The position numbers and the translations under genes are program-made. From Planctomycetota bacterium (GTDB lineage Bacteria > Planctomycetota > Phycisphaerae > Sedimentisphaerales > Anaerohalosphaeraceae): a stretch of DNA of 43,726 bases. Below are positions 16,460-24,299 of this stretch, piece after piece. Position 1 is the first letter of the stretch, and each line of letters starts with the position of its first letter. The notes under the pieces were generated by a model that searched no databases, had not been told where the DNA came from, and saw only the letters and a program-made list of their open reading frames with translations. Where the stretch lies: positions 1 through 43,726 of the forward strand of contig JAKJEN010000005.1 in assembly GCA_022705405.1 (NCBI GenBank), given 5' to 3'.

Positions 16460-18022
16460 ATGATCACTCTGGCGATAGACAATCAGAAAGTGCAGGTTCC
16501 TGCGGGGACCACCGTTCTTGAGGCGGCGGAAAAATTGGGGATAGCGATTCCCACGCTGTGCCATAAGCAGGGGTTTGAACCGTCCGCCGGCTGCATGGTC
16601 TGCGTGGTTCAGATCAGCGGTTTTTCCTGGCTGATGCCTTCCTGCGGCACGCCCGCCGAAGAGGGGATGGCGGTGCAAACCGGCACGAATGAAGTAAATC
16701 TGGCTCGCCGGGCGGCTTTGGAACTTTTGTTGAGCGATCATATCGGCGATTGCGAAGGCCCCTGCCGTCTGGGGTGCCCTGCGAATATGGATATCCCGCG
16801 CATGATTCGTTTTATCGCAGAAGGCCGCGCGGACAAGGCGATTGAAATTATCAGGCGGGATATAGCCCTGCCGGCGGTACTCGGGCGAATCTGCCCGGCT
16901 CCGTGTGAGAAGGTCTGCCGCCGGGCCGCTCAGGATGCGCCGGTATCCATCCGTCTGCTCAAGCGGTTTGCGGCGGATGCGGATCTTGACGCACCCGCGC
17001 CGTATCGGCCCGTATGCAAAAAGCCCACCGGCAGGAGCGTGGCGATTGTCGGGGCAGGTCCCTGCGGGCTTTCGGCGGCCTATTATCTGGCTCAAAAAGG
17101 ACATCGCTGTGTCCTGCTGGAAAAAAATGACCAGCCGGGGGGGATGCTTCGATGCGCAGAACTAAAGGAGAAACTGCCCAGCCGAATTCTGGATCGGGAA
17201 ATCAGCCGGATTATGGATCTGGGCGTGCAGCTGCAAGGGGGCAGAGAACTGGGGCGGGATTTTTCGCTGGAGCGTCTGCAAAAAGAATTCGATGCGGTAT
17301 TTCTTGCCATAGGTCAGCCGGATCATCGCCCGCCCCTTCGGCTGCCGCTTGAAATGAACGAGAAGAAGATCGTCGCCGACCGCCGCACTTTTCGAACGTC
17401 TCTGGAAGGGATCTTTGCCGGAGGCGGGGCGCTGAGCAGTCGGCGGATGTGCGTTAAGTCTGTTGCAGACGGCAAGGAAGCGGCTGAGGCGATAGACCAG
17501 TTTCTCCGCGGTCAGCCGCCGACTGGATTCCAGAAAGAATTTAACAGCCGCTTGGGAACGTTGACAAAAGAAGAATGGAAGGTTTTTGTAAATGGCGCCG
17601 ATCCGCAGGGCCGTCTGGAACCGGACAGCCCGGGCGGCGGCTTTACCGCTTTGCAGGCCCAGAGCCAGGCCCGCCGGTGCCTGCATTGCGATTGTCGAAA
17701 AAAGAAAAACTGCAAATTACGCAAACTGTCAACCGAGCTGAAAGCCGTTTCCGGAACGTATAGCGGACAGCGCAGAGGATATTCACGGATTGACGACCAT
17801 CCGGAGGCGATTTTTGAATCCGGCAAATGTATTCAGTGCGGTCTGTGCATTCAGGTATTAAAGCGAGCGGGGCTGGGGAAAGGGCTGACCTTTCGAGGCC
17901 GCGGATTCGGCGTGCAGATTGCCGCCGCTCTGGACGGGCCCATTCTGCAGACGGCCGCTGAAGCCGCAAGGCAATGCGTTCAGGTTTGCCCTACCGGCGC
18001 CTGGTCGCTGAAAAGTAAATAA
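16460..18022 (+). CDS. NuoG/HydA-type [2Fe-2S] plus GltD-like FAD protein lacking the NAD(P)H domain
   Basis: This 520-residue protein begins with a plant-type [2Fe-2S] domain (C34, C45, C48, C62), as in NuoG and HydA. A GltD/NfnB-type Fe-S helical domain follows (C98, C102, C106, C145, C149, C153), then an FAD Rossmann motif GAGPCGLSAAYYLA (198-211). After AIGQPD (283-288) the chain reaches the closing FAD motif TSLEGIFAGGGAL (313-325) within about 25 residues. In GltD the second, NAD(P)H-binding Rossmann domain occupies that gap, so it is absent here. The C-terminus has a Cys-rich segment (C407, C410, C412, C418) and a cluster site C457xxC460xxC463 with C506 and C510-Pro. It starts three bases after the NuoEF fusion and is inferred to pass electrons to or from it. 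Confidence 0.87.
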   Translation: MITLAIDNQKVQVPAGTTVLEAAEKLGIAIPTLCHKQGFEPSAGCMVCVVQISGFSWLMPSCGTPAEEGMAVQTGTNEVNLARRAALELLLSDHIGDCEGPCRLGCPANMDIPRMIRFIAEGRADKAIEIIRRDIALPAVLGRICPAPCEKVCRRAAQDAPVSIRLLKRFAADADLDAPAPYRPVCKKPTGRSVAIVGAGPCGLSAAYYLAQKGHRCVLLEKNDQPGGMLRCAELKEKLPSRILDREISRIMDLGVQLQGGRELGRDFSLERLQKEFDAVFLAIGQPDHRPPLRLPLEMNEKKIVADRRTFRTSLEGIFAGGGALSSRRMCVKSVADGKEAAEAIDQFLRGQPPTGFQKEFNSRLGTLTKEEWKVFVNGADPQGRLEPDSPGGGFTALQAQSQARRCLHCDCRKKKNCKLRKLSTELKAVSGTYSGQRRGYSRIDDHPEAIFESGKCIQCGLCIQVLKRAGLGKGLTFRGRGFGVQIAAALDGPILQTAAEAARQCVQVCPTGAWSLKSK

Positions 18023-18050
18023 AAACAGAGATCCTATTCAGGAGACCGGC

Positions 18051-20501
18051 ATGAAACACAGGATAGAAAAAAACTTGTTATTGCGGTCGATTATATGGAC
18101 GGCGGCACTGGGCGCTACTGTGTTTGCGGCTGACTGGCCGCATTGGCGCGGCCCGGATCGCAGCGGTATTTCCGCCGAAACCAATTGGAACCCCAAGGCC
18201 CTGTCGGATTCAACCAAGCCCCTCTGGACGGCCTCTGTGGGTACGGGTTTTTCCGCTGTATCCATCGCCGAAGGCAAGGCCATCACCATGGGCAATGTCG
18301 ATAAAACAACCGATATGGTCGTTTGCCTGGATGCGCTAACCGGGCAGAGTCTTTGGACCTATCGTTATGAGGAGCCGCTGACGTCCAATATGTATGAAGG
18401 CGGCCCCAGCGCTACTCCGACAATCCACGATAAAAAAGTTTACACCGTCAGCAAAAGCGGAAAAATGCTGTGTCTGGATCTGGAGACGGGCGCGCTGATC
18501 TGGCGTCGGCAGACCGACTGCAAGAAGCCGGAATGGGGATTTGCCGGCTCGCCGGTGATTCTGGAGGAGAAAGCGATTTACAATATCGGCTCTTGCGGCC
18601 TTGCGCTGGATAAGGAGACCGGGCAGATCCTCTGGCAGAGCGGTCGGGAAGAGTCGGGCTATGCGACGGCCGTGCCGTTTACGATGGACGGCAAGACGCA
18701 GCTGGCTCTGTTCAGCAAAGAGCATCTGTACAGTGTGGATCCGGCAGACGGCAGGATTCTCTGGTCCTATCCGTGGAAGACCAACTGGGATGTCAACGCC
18801 TCCGATCCGATTCTAAAAGACGATGAAGCTCTGATTACCTCCGGCTATAACCATGGAGCGACCCTGCTGAAGATCAGCGGCTCTGAAGTTCGGTCGGTCT
18901 GGGAAAACAAAAACCTGCGGTCGCAGCTGTCCGGCCCGGTTCTGATCAACGGCTATATTTACGGAATTGATGAAAATCAGCTGGCCTGCCTGGACTGGAA
19001 GAGCGGACAGGTCCGCTGGACCGAGAAGACCGTCGGCAAAGGCAGTCTGACCGCTGCGGGGGATAAATTGATTGTCCTGAGCGACAAAGGGCGGCTGATC
19101 ATTGCTCAGGCGACGGATGAACAGTTTGCGGTTCTTTCATCGGCGCAGATTCTCAGCGGCCGCTGCTGGACGACTCCGGTTCTGGCCAATGGACTGATCT
19201 ATGCAAGGAATGCCAAAGGAGATCTTGTTTGCATTGATCTGCGCATCGCCGCCGCTGCGTCTGCGCTCGATTCAGAGCCGGTAATTACCGCGGCGGAACT
19301 GGGCGGCCGGACGGTTTCTCAAGACTGGTCCTGCTGGCAGGGCCCGGATCGTAATAACAAAAGCCCCGAGACCGGACTGCTCAAGAAATGGCCGCCGGAA
19401 GGCCCTGCGCTGTTGTGGTCGGCTGAGGATCTGGGAAGCGGGTATTCCTCTGCGTCTGTGGCGAACAAAAAAATATATGTGACCGGATTGAAAAATAAAC
19501 GGGGCGTGTTGTCGTGTCTGGACTGGGATGGAAAGCTGATCTGGACGGCCGATTACGGGCCGGAGTGGACGGGCTCCTATCCGGGCGTTCGCAGCAGTCC
19601 GGTGATTTGGGACGGCGCAGTCTATGTCGTCAGCGGAAACGGCCAGATCGGCTGCTATAGCGCTGAAACCGGCAAGGAACTGTGGGCCGCCGATCCGTTT
19701 CGCGAGTTTGAGGGCAAGATGCCGCAATGGGGTATCGCAATGTCGCCTGTGCTGGTGGAAGGCAAACTGATCTTTACCGTCGGCAGCCCCAAAGCCGCCG
19801 CGGTAGCGCTGGATGCTAAAAAAGGGCATATCGTCTGGAAATCGGCGGGTTTGGACGAGCGGCCCACGTATTGTACGCCGGCGGTGTTTCAGTGGGGCGG
19901 CCGAACCATCTTGGCCGGAATGACGCAGGCCCATCTGTTTGCGGTCGATGCCCGAACCGGAGATTTGTTTTGGAGCTATCCGATGGCCGATTATCTGTCG
20001 GGTCGAAACCGACAGATACACCCCAATACCCCGGTCTTTTGGAACGGGGGACTGCTGTTTACCAGCGGCTACGATATGGGCGCAATAAAATTTTCCATTA
20101 CGTCCGACGGCTGGACATTTCAAAAGGAGTGGACGAATGCGGAATTTGACTGCCATCATGGAGGCGTAGTCTATCAGGACGGCTATGTATATGGAACGAC
20201 CTGGAAAGGCAATGACGACGGGTTGTGGGCTTGCATCGACTGGAAGACCGGAGAAATGATGTATGCCCAGCGATGGCACAACAAGGGCTCGATTCTCTGG
20301 GCCGACGGCTTATTTTATGCGTATGCGGAAAAAGCAGGCGCTGTGGGACTTATCAAAGCCGATCCGAAAGAGTTTCAGGCGATTAGCGAATTCCTGATAA
20401 CGCAAGGGAAGGGAGAACACTGGGCTCACCCTGTAATCAGCGGCGGGCGTCTTTTTATCCGGCATGGCGAGGTCTTGATGGCGTATGATATAAAGTCATA
20501 A
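18051..20501 (+). CDS. Secreted tandem PQQ-like beta-propeller protein
   Basis: The 816-residue protein has an N-terminal signal peptide (about 1-27, ending VFAA) and two propellers in tandem. Each half opens with the same signature: WPHWRGPDRSGIS near residue 30 and WSCWQGPDRNNKSPE near residue 426. Many blades show the D-x-x-T/S-G-x-x-x-W pattern, for example LDLETGALIWRR and YSAETGKELW. With no membrane helix beyond the signal, it is predicted to be periplasmic or extracellular. AGGAG at 18040-18044 lies six bases before the ATG. It follows the flavoprotein gene by 28 bases and probably ends the redox transcript. A scaffold role is as likely as an enzymatic one. Confidence 0.85.
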   Translation: MKHRIEKNLLLRSIIWTAALGATVFAADWPHWRGPDRSGISAETNWNPKALSDSTKPLWTASVGTGFSAVSIAEGKAITMGNVDKTTDMVVCLDALTGQSLWTYRYEEPLTSNMYEGGPSATPTIHDKKVYTVSKSGKMLCLDLETGALIWRRQTDCKKPEWGFAGSPVILEEKAIYNIGSCGLALDKETGQILWQSGREESGYATAVPFTMDGKTQLALFSKEHLYSVDPADGRILWSYPWKTNWDVNASDPILKDDEALITSGYNHGATLLKISGSEVRSVWENKNLRSQLSGPVLINGYIYGIDENQLACLDWKSGQVRWTEKTVGKGSLTAAGDKLIVLSDKGRLIIAQATDEQFAVLSSAQILSGRCWTTPVLANGLIYARNAKGDLVCIDLRIAAAASALDSEPVITAAELGGRTVSQDWSCWQGPDRNNKSPETGLLKKWPPEGPALLWSAEDLGSGYSSASVANKKIYVTGLKNKRGVLSCLDWDGKLIWTADYGPEWTGSYPGVRSSPVIWDGAVYVVSGNGQIGCYSAETGKELWAADPFREFEGKMPQWGIAMSPVLVEGKLIFTVGSPKAAAVALDAKKGHIVWKSAGLDERPTYCTPAVFQWGGRTILAGMTQAHLFAVDARTGDLFWSYPMADYLSGRNRQIHPNTPVFWNGGLLFTSGYDMGAIKFSITSDGWTFQKEWTNAEFDCHHGGVVYQDGYVYGTTWKGNDDGLWACIDWKTGEMMYAQRWHNKGSILWADGLFYAYAEKAGAVGLIKADPKEFQAISEFLITQGKGEHWAHPVISGGRLFIRHGEVLMAYDIKS

Positions 20502-20561
20502 AACATGATCAGATACACAAAACCTTATGAGCATAACTTTAAAACGAGAGGAATTGGGGAC

Positions 20562-21365
20562 ATGAAAAACTGTATGATTATGTCGACGACGTTTTTACTA
20601 ACAATGGCTTGGGTCGTTTTTTCCGTGCAGGGGGGACCGATTGAAATTGCGAATTATTCGTTTGAGATTCCGGTGTTGGATCCCGACGCGTTTCCGGCTT
20701 CTCCGGTAGCGCCGTTCTGGATCGAACTGGATCTGGATCCTGAGTACAGCTCCAATACGGGGATTTTCAAAAATCAGCCGCCGAACAGCCCGGCCGGAGA
20801 TCATATCGTCAATGTGGACGGCGACCAGCTGGCTTTTCTGAACAGCCAGACGGGCAACGGCTTTCTACAGATTCTTTCGGCAGTTTTTCAACCGGGATTC
20901 AGTTATCGGCTGCAGGCCGATATTTGCCCTTCAACACGGTATCATCCCAGTACCGATGAGCCGATCGATGTCCTGACGCTGGGTTTCTGTACGGAACCCG
21001 ATCGAAATGATTTTGTTGTCTCTGTGGTGCCGGCGACGGCGATCGTTAAAAATCGGCTGATAACTTTTTCGCTGTTTCTTCCGACAGTCCAGCCGACTGA
21101 TCCATGGGCCGGCAAGGCAATCGGTATTTCTATTCGCGCTATCGGTAATGCCGGCGGTTACTGGGATATTGACAATGTACGATTAACGGAATATTCACAA
21201 ATTCCGGAGTTTACAGGGGATTCATTTGTTAATCTGGAGGATTTGTCTGCGATGGCGGCCGAATGGCAGTCCTGTGCGGATCCGCTGACGGATGTGACAG
21301 GGGATCAATGCGTAGATCTTGATGATCTTGTGATTTTGGCGGATTTCTGGCTGCAGCATGTCTGA
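20562..21365 (+). CDS. Secreted protein with dockerin-like C-terminal tail
   Basis: The product has 267 residues, with a signal peptide (about 1-24). A beta-rich domain resembling carbohydrate-binding or PEP-CTERM-associated jelly-roll domains follows (IANYSFEIP near the start, GGYWDIDNVRL near 205). The last 50 residues contain two calcium-loop-like repeats, GDSFVNLEDLSAMAAEW and GDQCVDLDDLVILADFW. Such dockerin-like tails, ending in a D-L-x-x-L-A-x-x-W-L motif, are frequent on secreted proteins of Phycisphaerae. The ATG at 20562 is chosen because of GAGAGGAA at 20546-20553; an upstream in-frame ATG at 20505 would bury the signal peptide. Its 3' end overlaps the prepilin-like gene by eight bases, so the two are probably produced together. 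Confidence 0.8.
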   Translation: MKNCMIMSTTFLLTMAWVVFSVQGGPIEIANYSFEIPVLDPDAFPASPVAPFWIELDLDPEYSSNTGIFKNQPPNSPAGDHIVNVDGDQLAFLNSQTGNGFLQILSAVFQPGFSYRLQADICPSTRYHPSTDEPIDVLTLGFCTEPDRNDFVVSVVPATAIVKNRLITFSLFLPTVQPTDPWAGKAIGISIRAIGNAGGYWDIDNVRLTEYSQIPEFTGDSFVNLEDLSAMAAEWQSCADPLTDVTGDQCVDLDDLVILADFWLQHV

Positions 21366-22149
21366 AATAGAGATAAAGCGATTGCCTGCTTGCGGCCTGC
21401 GCCGGCAGTTCGGTTTTACACTGATTGAACTGCTGGTGACGATTGGGGTTATTGCCCTTCTGCTGTCGGTCCTTTTGCCCTCGCTCAGGAAGGCCCGCCA
21501 GCAGGCCCGGAAGATGGCCTGCCTGTCCAACCTGCGTCAGGTCGGAATAGCGATCCATGCTTATGCTCAAGACTTTGACGACCAAATCCCTTTCGGTCCG
21601 GAAGGGCTGCCGATGATGGGATCAAACTTTTATACCGTCACAGGCAATGTGACCAGTCTGCTTTCGCTGCTAAACGGTCAGCCGGTCGGGCTGGGGCTGT
21701 TGCTGAGTCATTATTTGGCCAGCCAGCCCAAGACGCTGTTTTGCCCTGGAGCCGACCAGCCCTCTGAGGCCGATTATCAATTAGCGCGGGTCGGCCGTCT
21801 TCAGGCACAAAGCGACTATTACTACCGGCACGCTTCTGTGGCGCTGCTGACAGGCGCTCCGGATCTGTCTCACATACGGCTGAGTCAGCTTGGAAAAAAT
21901 CGAAACGGCCGTTCCATTCATGCGCTGGCGATGGATGTTCAATTCCTGGCTCACTACTCACTGGCTCCGTTTGGAGTTATTACTCGCAGCAGTCATCAGA
22001 AAAGATTTGTCAATATTTTAATGGCAGACGGACAGGTTCTGTCCGAAGATAATTCCGACGGGCGATATACCATTGATGTTGGGATTTATCCGTATGACGC
22101 CCTTGATAAAATCCTTCAGAGGTTTGAATTGGCAGACACGCTTCGCTAA
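21358..22149 (+). CDS. Prepilin-type N-terminal methylation-domain protein (type II secretion pseudopilin-like)
   Basis: The 263-residue protein has a type IV prepilin signal QFG|FTLIELLVTIGVIALL, with cleavage expected after Gly19, Phe at +1 and Glu at +5, followed by a hydrophobic helix. The conserved SNLRQVGIAIHAYAQDFDD region and a C-terminal VNILMADGQV motif match the large planctomycete family of secreted prepilin-like proteins with H-x9-DG-type ends. Family members are thought to be surface pseudopilins of unknown ligand. The start overlaps the end of the dockerin-like gene, and no independent ribosome binding site is evident, suggesting coupling. No pilus assembly genes are nearby. 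Confidence 0.9.
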   Translation: MSEIEIKRLPACGLRRQFGFTLIELLVTIGVIALLLSVLLPSLRKARQQARKMACLSNLRQVGIAIHAYAQDFDDQIPFGPEGLPMMGSNFYTVTGNVTSLLSLLNGQPVGLGLLLSHYLASQPKTLFCPGADQPSEADYQLARVGRLQAQSDYYYRHASVALLTGAPDLSHIRLSQLGKNRNGRSIHALAMDVQFLAHYSLAPFGVITRSSHQKRFVNILMADGQVLSEDNSDGRYTIDVGIYPYDALDKILQRFELADTLR

Positions 22150-22732
22150 ATCTGAAGAATATATGTCAACTATTCTTTGTATTTAATAAAAATCGATTCT
22201 TCCTGTTTTCTCTATACTAAAAAATTTTCCATTTTTAGTTGCAAAATCTGGTACGCCCTATAACAATAGATTTAATTGAAAAAGAAAAATCGTTTATTTT
22301 TAAGACATCATAAATTCTCTAAATTAACAGAGTGAGGAAGCGCTTATTTGTTCTTTTAATAATGCTACAGCATAGATAATTCATAAGTAAATTATCATAA
22401 AATAGTTATAGGTGATGTTTATATTATATTTTGACGATTTTTTATTGCACATTATGAGTCAAAATAGGCAAACTATGCAATAAGATTCTTTTTTGATTTA
22501 TAAGACTTGGTTTTGCACTCTGATTTCGACATCGAAAATGCACTCTTTGGAGTTAATTGTGCTGCGTAGTGTAGTATTGATTATCGGACAATTTTTGATT
22601 ATCGGACGTTGTAACGCTTTAACTATCTCATCCAAATTGACCGGATAGAAAATCTTTCTTACTTTTTATAAAGAAGAAAGGTTTGTTTTTGGGGGCGTTA
22701 ATTTTGACAACTAATTTTTTCGAGAAGAAAAA
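22150..22732. other. AT-rich spacer with direct repeats
   Basis: This region of 583 bases is strongly A/T-rich and has no coding signal. A weak AT stem-loop (AAGAATA at 22155-22161 with TATTCTT at 22171-22177) follows the prepilin gene and may contribute to termination. A pair of 13-base direct repeats lies at 22577-22607, upstream of the secreted-protein gene at 22733. The start of that gene has only a purine-rich GAGAAGAAAAA leader. Confidence 0.5.
22577..22607. repeat. Two direct repeats of TTGATTATCGGAC
   Basis: The 13-base unit TTGATTATCGGAC occurs at 22577-22589 and again at 22595-22607, without mismatches and with an 18-base period. They are 126 bases upstream of the ATG at 22733. Tandem sites on the order of two helical turns apart are typical of regulator binding, but no regulator is identified. 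Confidence 0.6.
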
Positions 22733-24112
22733 ATGAACAGTCCGAAATTTCATAGATCGTTATTTTTGATGCTTCTTGGAATTTCAATCTCCGTGCAAGC
22801 TCATACCCTATCTCCGGATCAATATCTGATCTGGGGTCTGGACAGCCAGGACGTTCAGATTCCAGTCGGCAGCGTAATTACCGAAGCGGTATTAACCATT
22901 CATGATTTCGTTCCATCCAAGGCACGATTTAATCTGCATCTTCTGGACAATACCGCTGTCGGCGTTCAATTGGGCGTCAAGGAGCAACCAGGCAATATAT
23001 TCGATGGTTTTGGCACTCTTTTGACGGGCAATGCATCAGGAGGTAAGTGGATCTGCCGACTTAGCCAGATTAACCCAGCCAATTCTCCCATGCGAACTAT
23101 ATTCGGCGATTCTTTTAAGATGACTCTATCTAACGGGTCAGAGGTTTCTTTTTCCTCGGCCCTTCTGGAATTGATGGATTATATCGGCAATGGCGGAGGG
23201 TTTGGACTGGGGTTTAGCTTTACGGATGTTTGCACCTTTTCGCAGATCACCCTGGACATTATTGCCAAGTCTTATGCAGGAGGGTATCAAGAGAAGGTAT
23301 ATTCCTTCCAGATTTCACAGATGTATGTCTATGATCCTGTTTTGGGAACTTGGGTTTATCAGGGCAGCGACGGCCAATCGGAATGGGAGATTCAGGAAGA
23401 TGATCCTTATGTGCCCTTAACCGTGACAAATTGCCAAGTCATTGCCGGCGAGACGATTGGTCAGGATACCCTAACGATCAGCGGTACATTTGATCGAGTT
23501 TTATCCAACCTTCCCCAGAGCTCTGCGATTAAGACGGAAAATCAACCTGGGCAGATAACGACCCTTGTTGTCGATTTTGCTAATCGGACCTTCGAGGTAG
23601 TCGCGACCCGAGTGGATCTGAGCGGATTGTCCAGCCCGATCCAGATAAATCTGTTAGTGGGTTCTTATCTGATGACCGGCCAGGTCGATGAGACCATAAT
23701 CAATGGCGATGAGCTGATTCCCTTGCGATTAATGCGCGGCTATCAGGATCAGTTGCGGGTGAGCGAGGTTGCCGTCAATAAAGGGCAGGCCCCAGGGACC
23801 GATACGCTGACGGTTTGCGGCGAAATTACAACGGACAATCCCGGCATCAATCTGACCAATCAGAAGGTCATTATCAACTGGGGCGATCAGCCCTTTGTGA
23901 TTCCTATCGGCTCGTTTATCCAGACTAAAAATCTCAATAAGTATGCCTGCAAGGTTGATGTTCCCGGAGGATTTGTGGACTGCCTGATTGATTTTGACCG
24001 GTGTCTGTTTACGATCAATCTAAGTAAGGCGTCCCTGGATGTCGCTTCAGGCCGGGTAAAGTTTATGATTCGATTTGCCCAGTTCAAACAGTTTGAATAT
24101 GTGCAAATGTAA
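22733..24112 (+). CDS. Secreted protein of unknown function with two homologous beta-rich repeats
   Basis: I do not recognise a named family for this 459-residue protein. A signal peptide (about 1-23, ending SVQA) is followed by a beta-rich N-terminal domain with LSPDQYLIWGLD near its start. Two related units follow, at about 230-340 and 341-459. Both start with a V-x-x-G-x-x-x-G-x-DTLTI/V-x-G pattern (GQDTLTISG and GTDTLTVCG) and later contain a V/I-DF-x-x-R/C-x-F segment (VVDFANRTFEV and LIDFDRCLFTI). The repeats look like immunoglobulin-like or cohesin-like surface modules, but that is inference. The gene stands alone between a long AT-rich spacer and an intrinsic terminator, just before the polysaccharide locus. 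Confidence 0.65.
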   Translation: MNSPKFHRSLFLMLLGISISVQAHTLSPDQYLIWGLDSQDVQIPVGSVITEAVLTIHDFVPSKARFNLHLLDNTAVGVQLGVKEQPGNIFDGFGTLLTGNASGGKWICRLSQINPANSPMRTIFGDSFKMTLSNGSEVSFSSALLELMDYIGNGGGFGLGFSFTDVCTFSQITLDIIAKSYAGGYQEKVYSFQISQMYVYDPVLGTWVYQGSDGQSEWEIQEDDPYVPLTVTNCQVIAGETIGQDTLTISGTFDRVLSNLPQSSAIKTENQPGQITTLVVDFANRTFEVVATRVDLSGLSSPIQINLLVGSYLMTGQVDETIINGDELIPLRLMRGYQDQLRVSEVAVNKGQAPGTDTLTVCGEITTDNPGINLTNQKVIINWGDQPFVIPIGSFIQTKNLNKYACKVDVPGGFVDCLIDFDRCLFTINLSKASLDVASGRVKFMIRFAQFKQFEYVQM

Positions 24113-24154
24113 ATTTTATCCTCTCCCATTTATTTTTATATCTCCGATTCCACG

Positions 24155-24183
24155 ACCACCAGGGATTAACTGGTGGTTTTTTT
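24155..24183 (+). terminator. Intrinsic terminator after the two-repeat secreted protein
   Basis: A perfect 8-base stem, ACCACCAG (24155-24162) and CTGGTGGT (24170-24177), has a 7-base loop and is followed by seven T residues. It lies 43 bases past the stop of the secreted-protein gene and separates it from the exporter genes. Confidence 0.93.
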
Positions 24184-24299
24184 ATTGGAAGAAAACTTTC
24201 GCGTTTTGGCCCATTTTTTTGTTGTTTTTTTTGAATAAATTCCTTATAAAATCAAGCGAAAAGAAGACCGAGAATATCTCATAGATTTTTTAAAAATCG

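Noticed and set aside
7685-20501. Quinoprotein (PQQ-dependent) alcohol dehydrogenases
   Set aside because: The propeller repeats match the PQQ-like/BamB-like group, but I saw no heme motif, vicinal-cysteine ring or calcium-site pattern needed to claim dehydrogenase activity.
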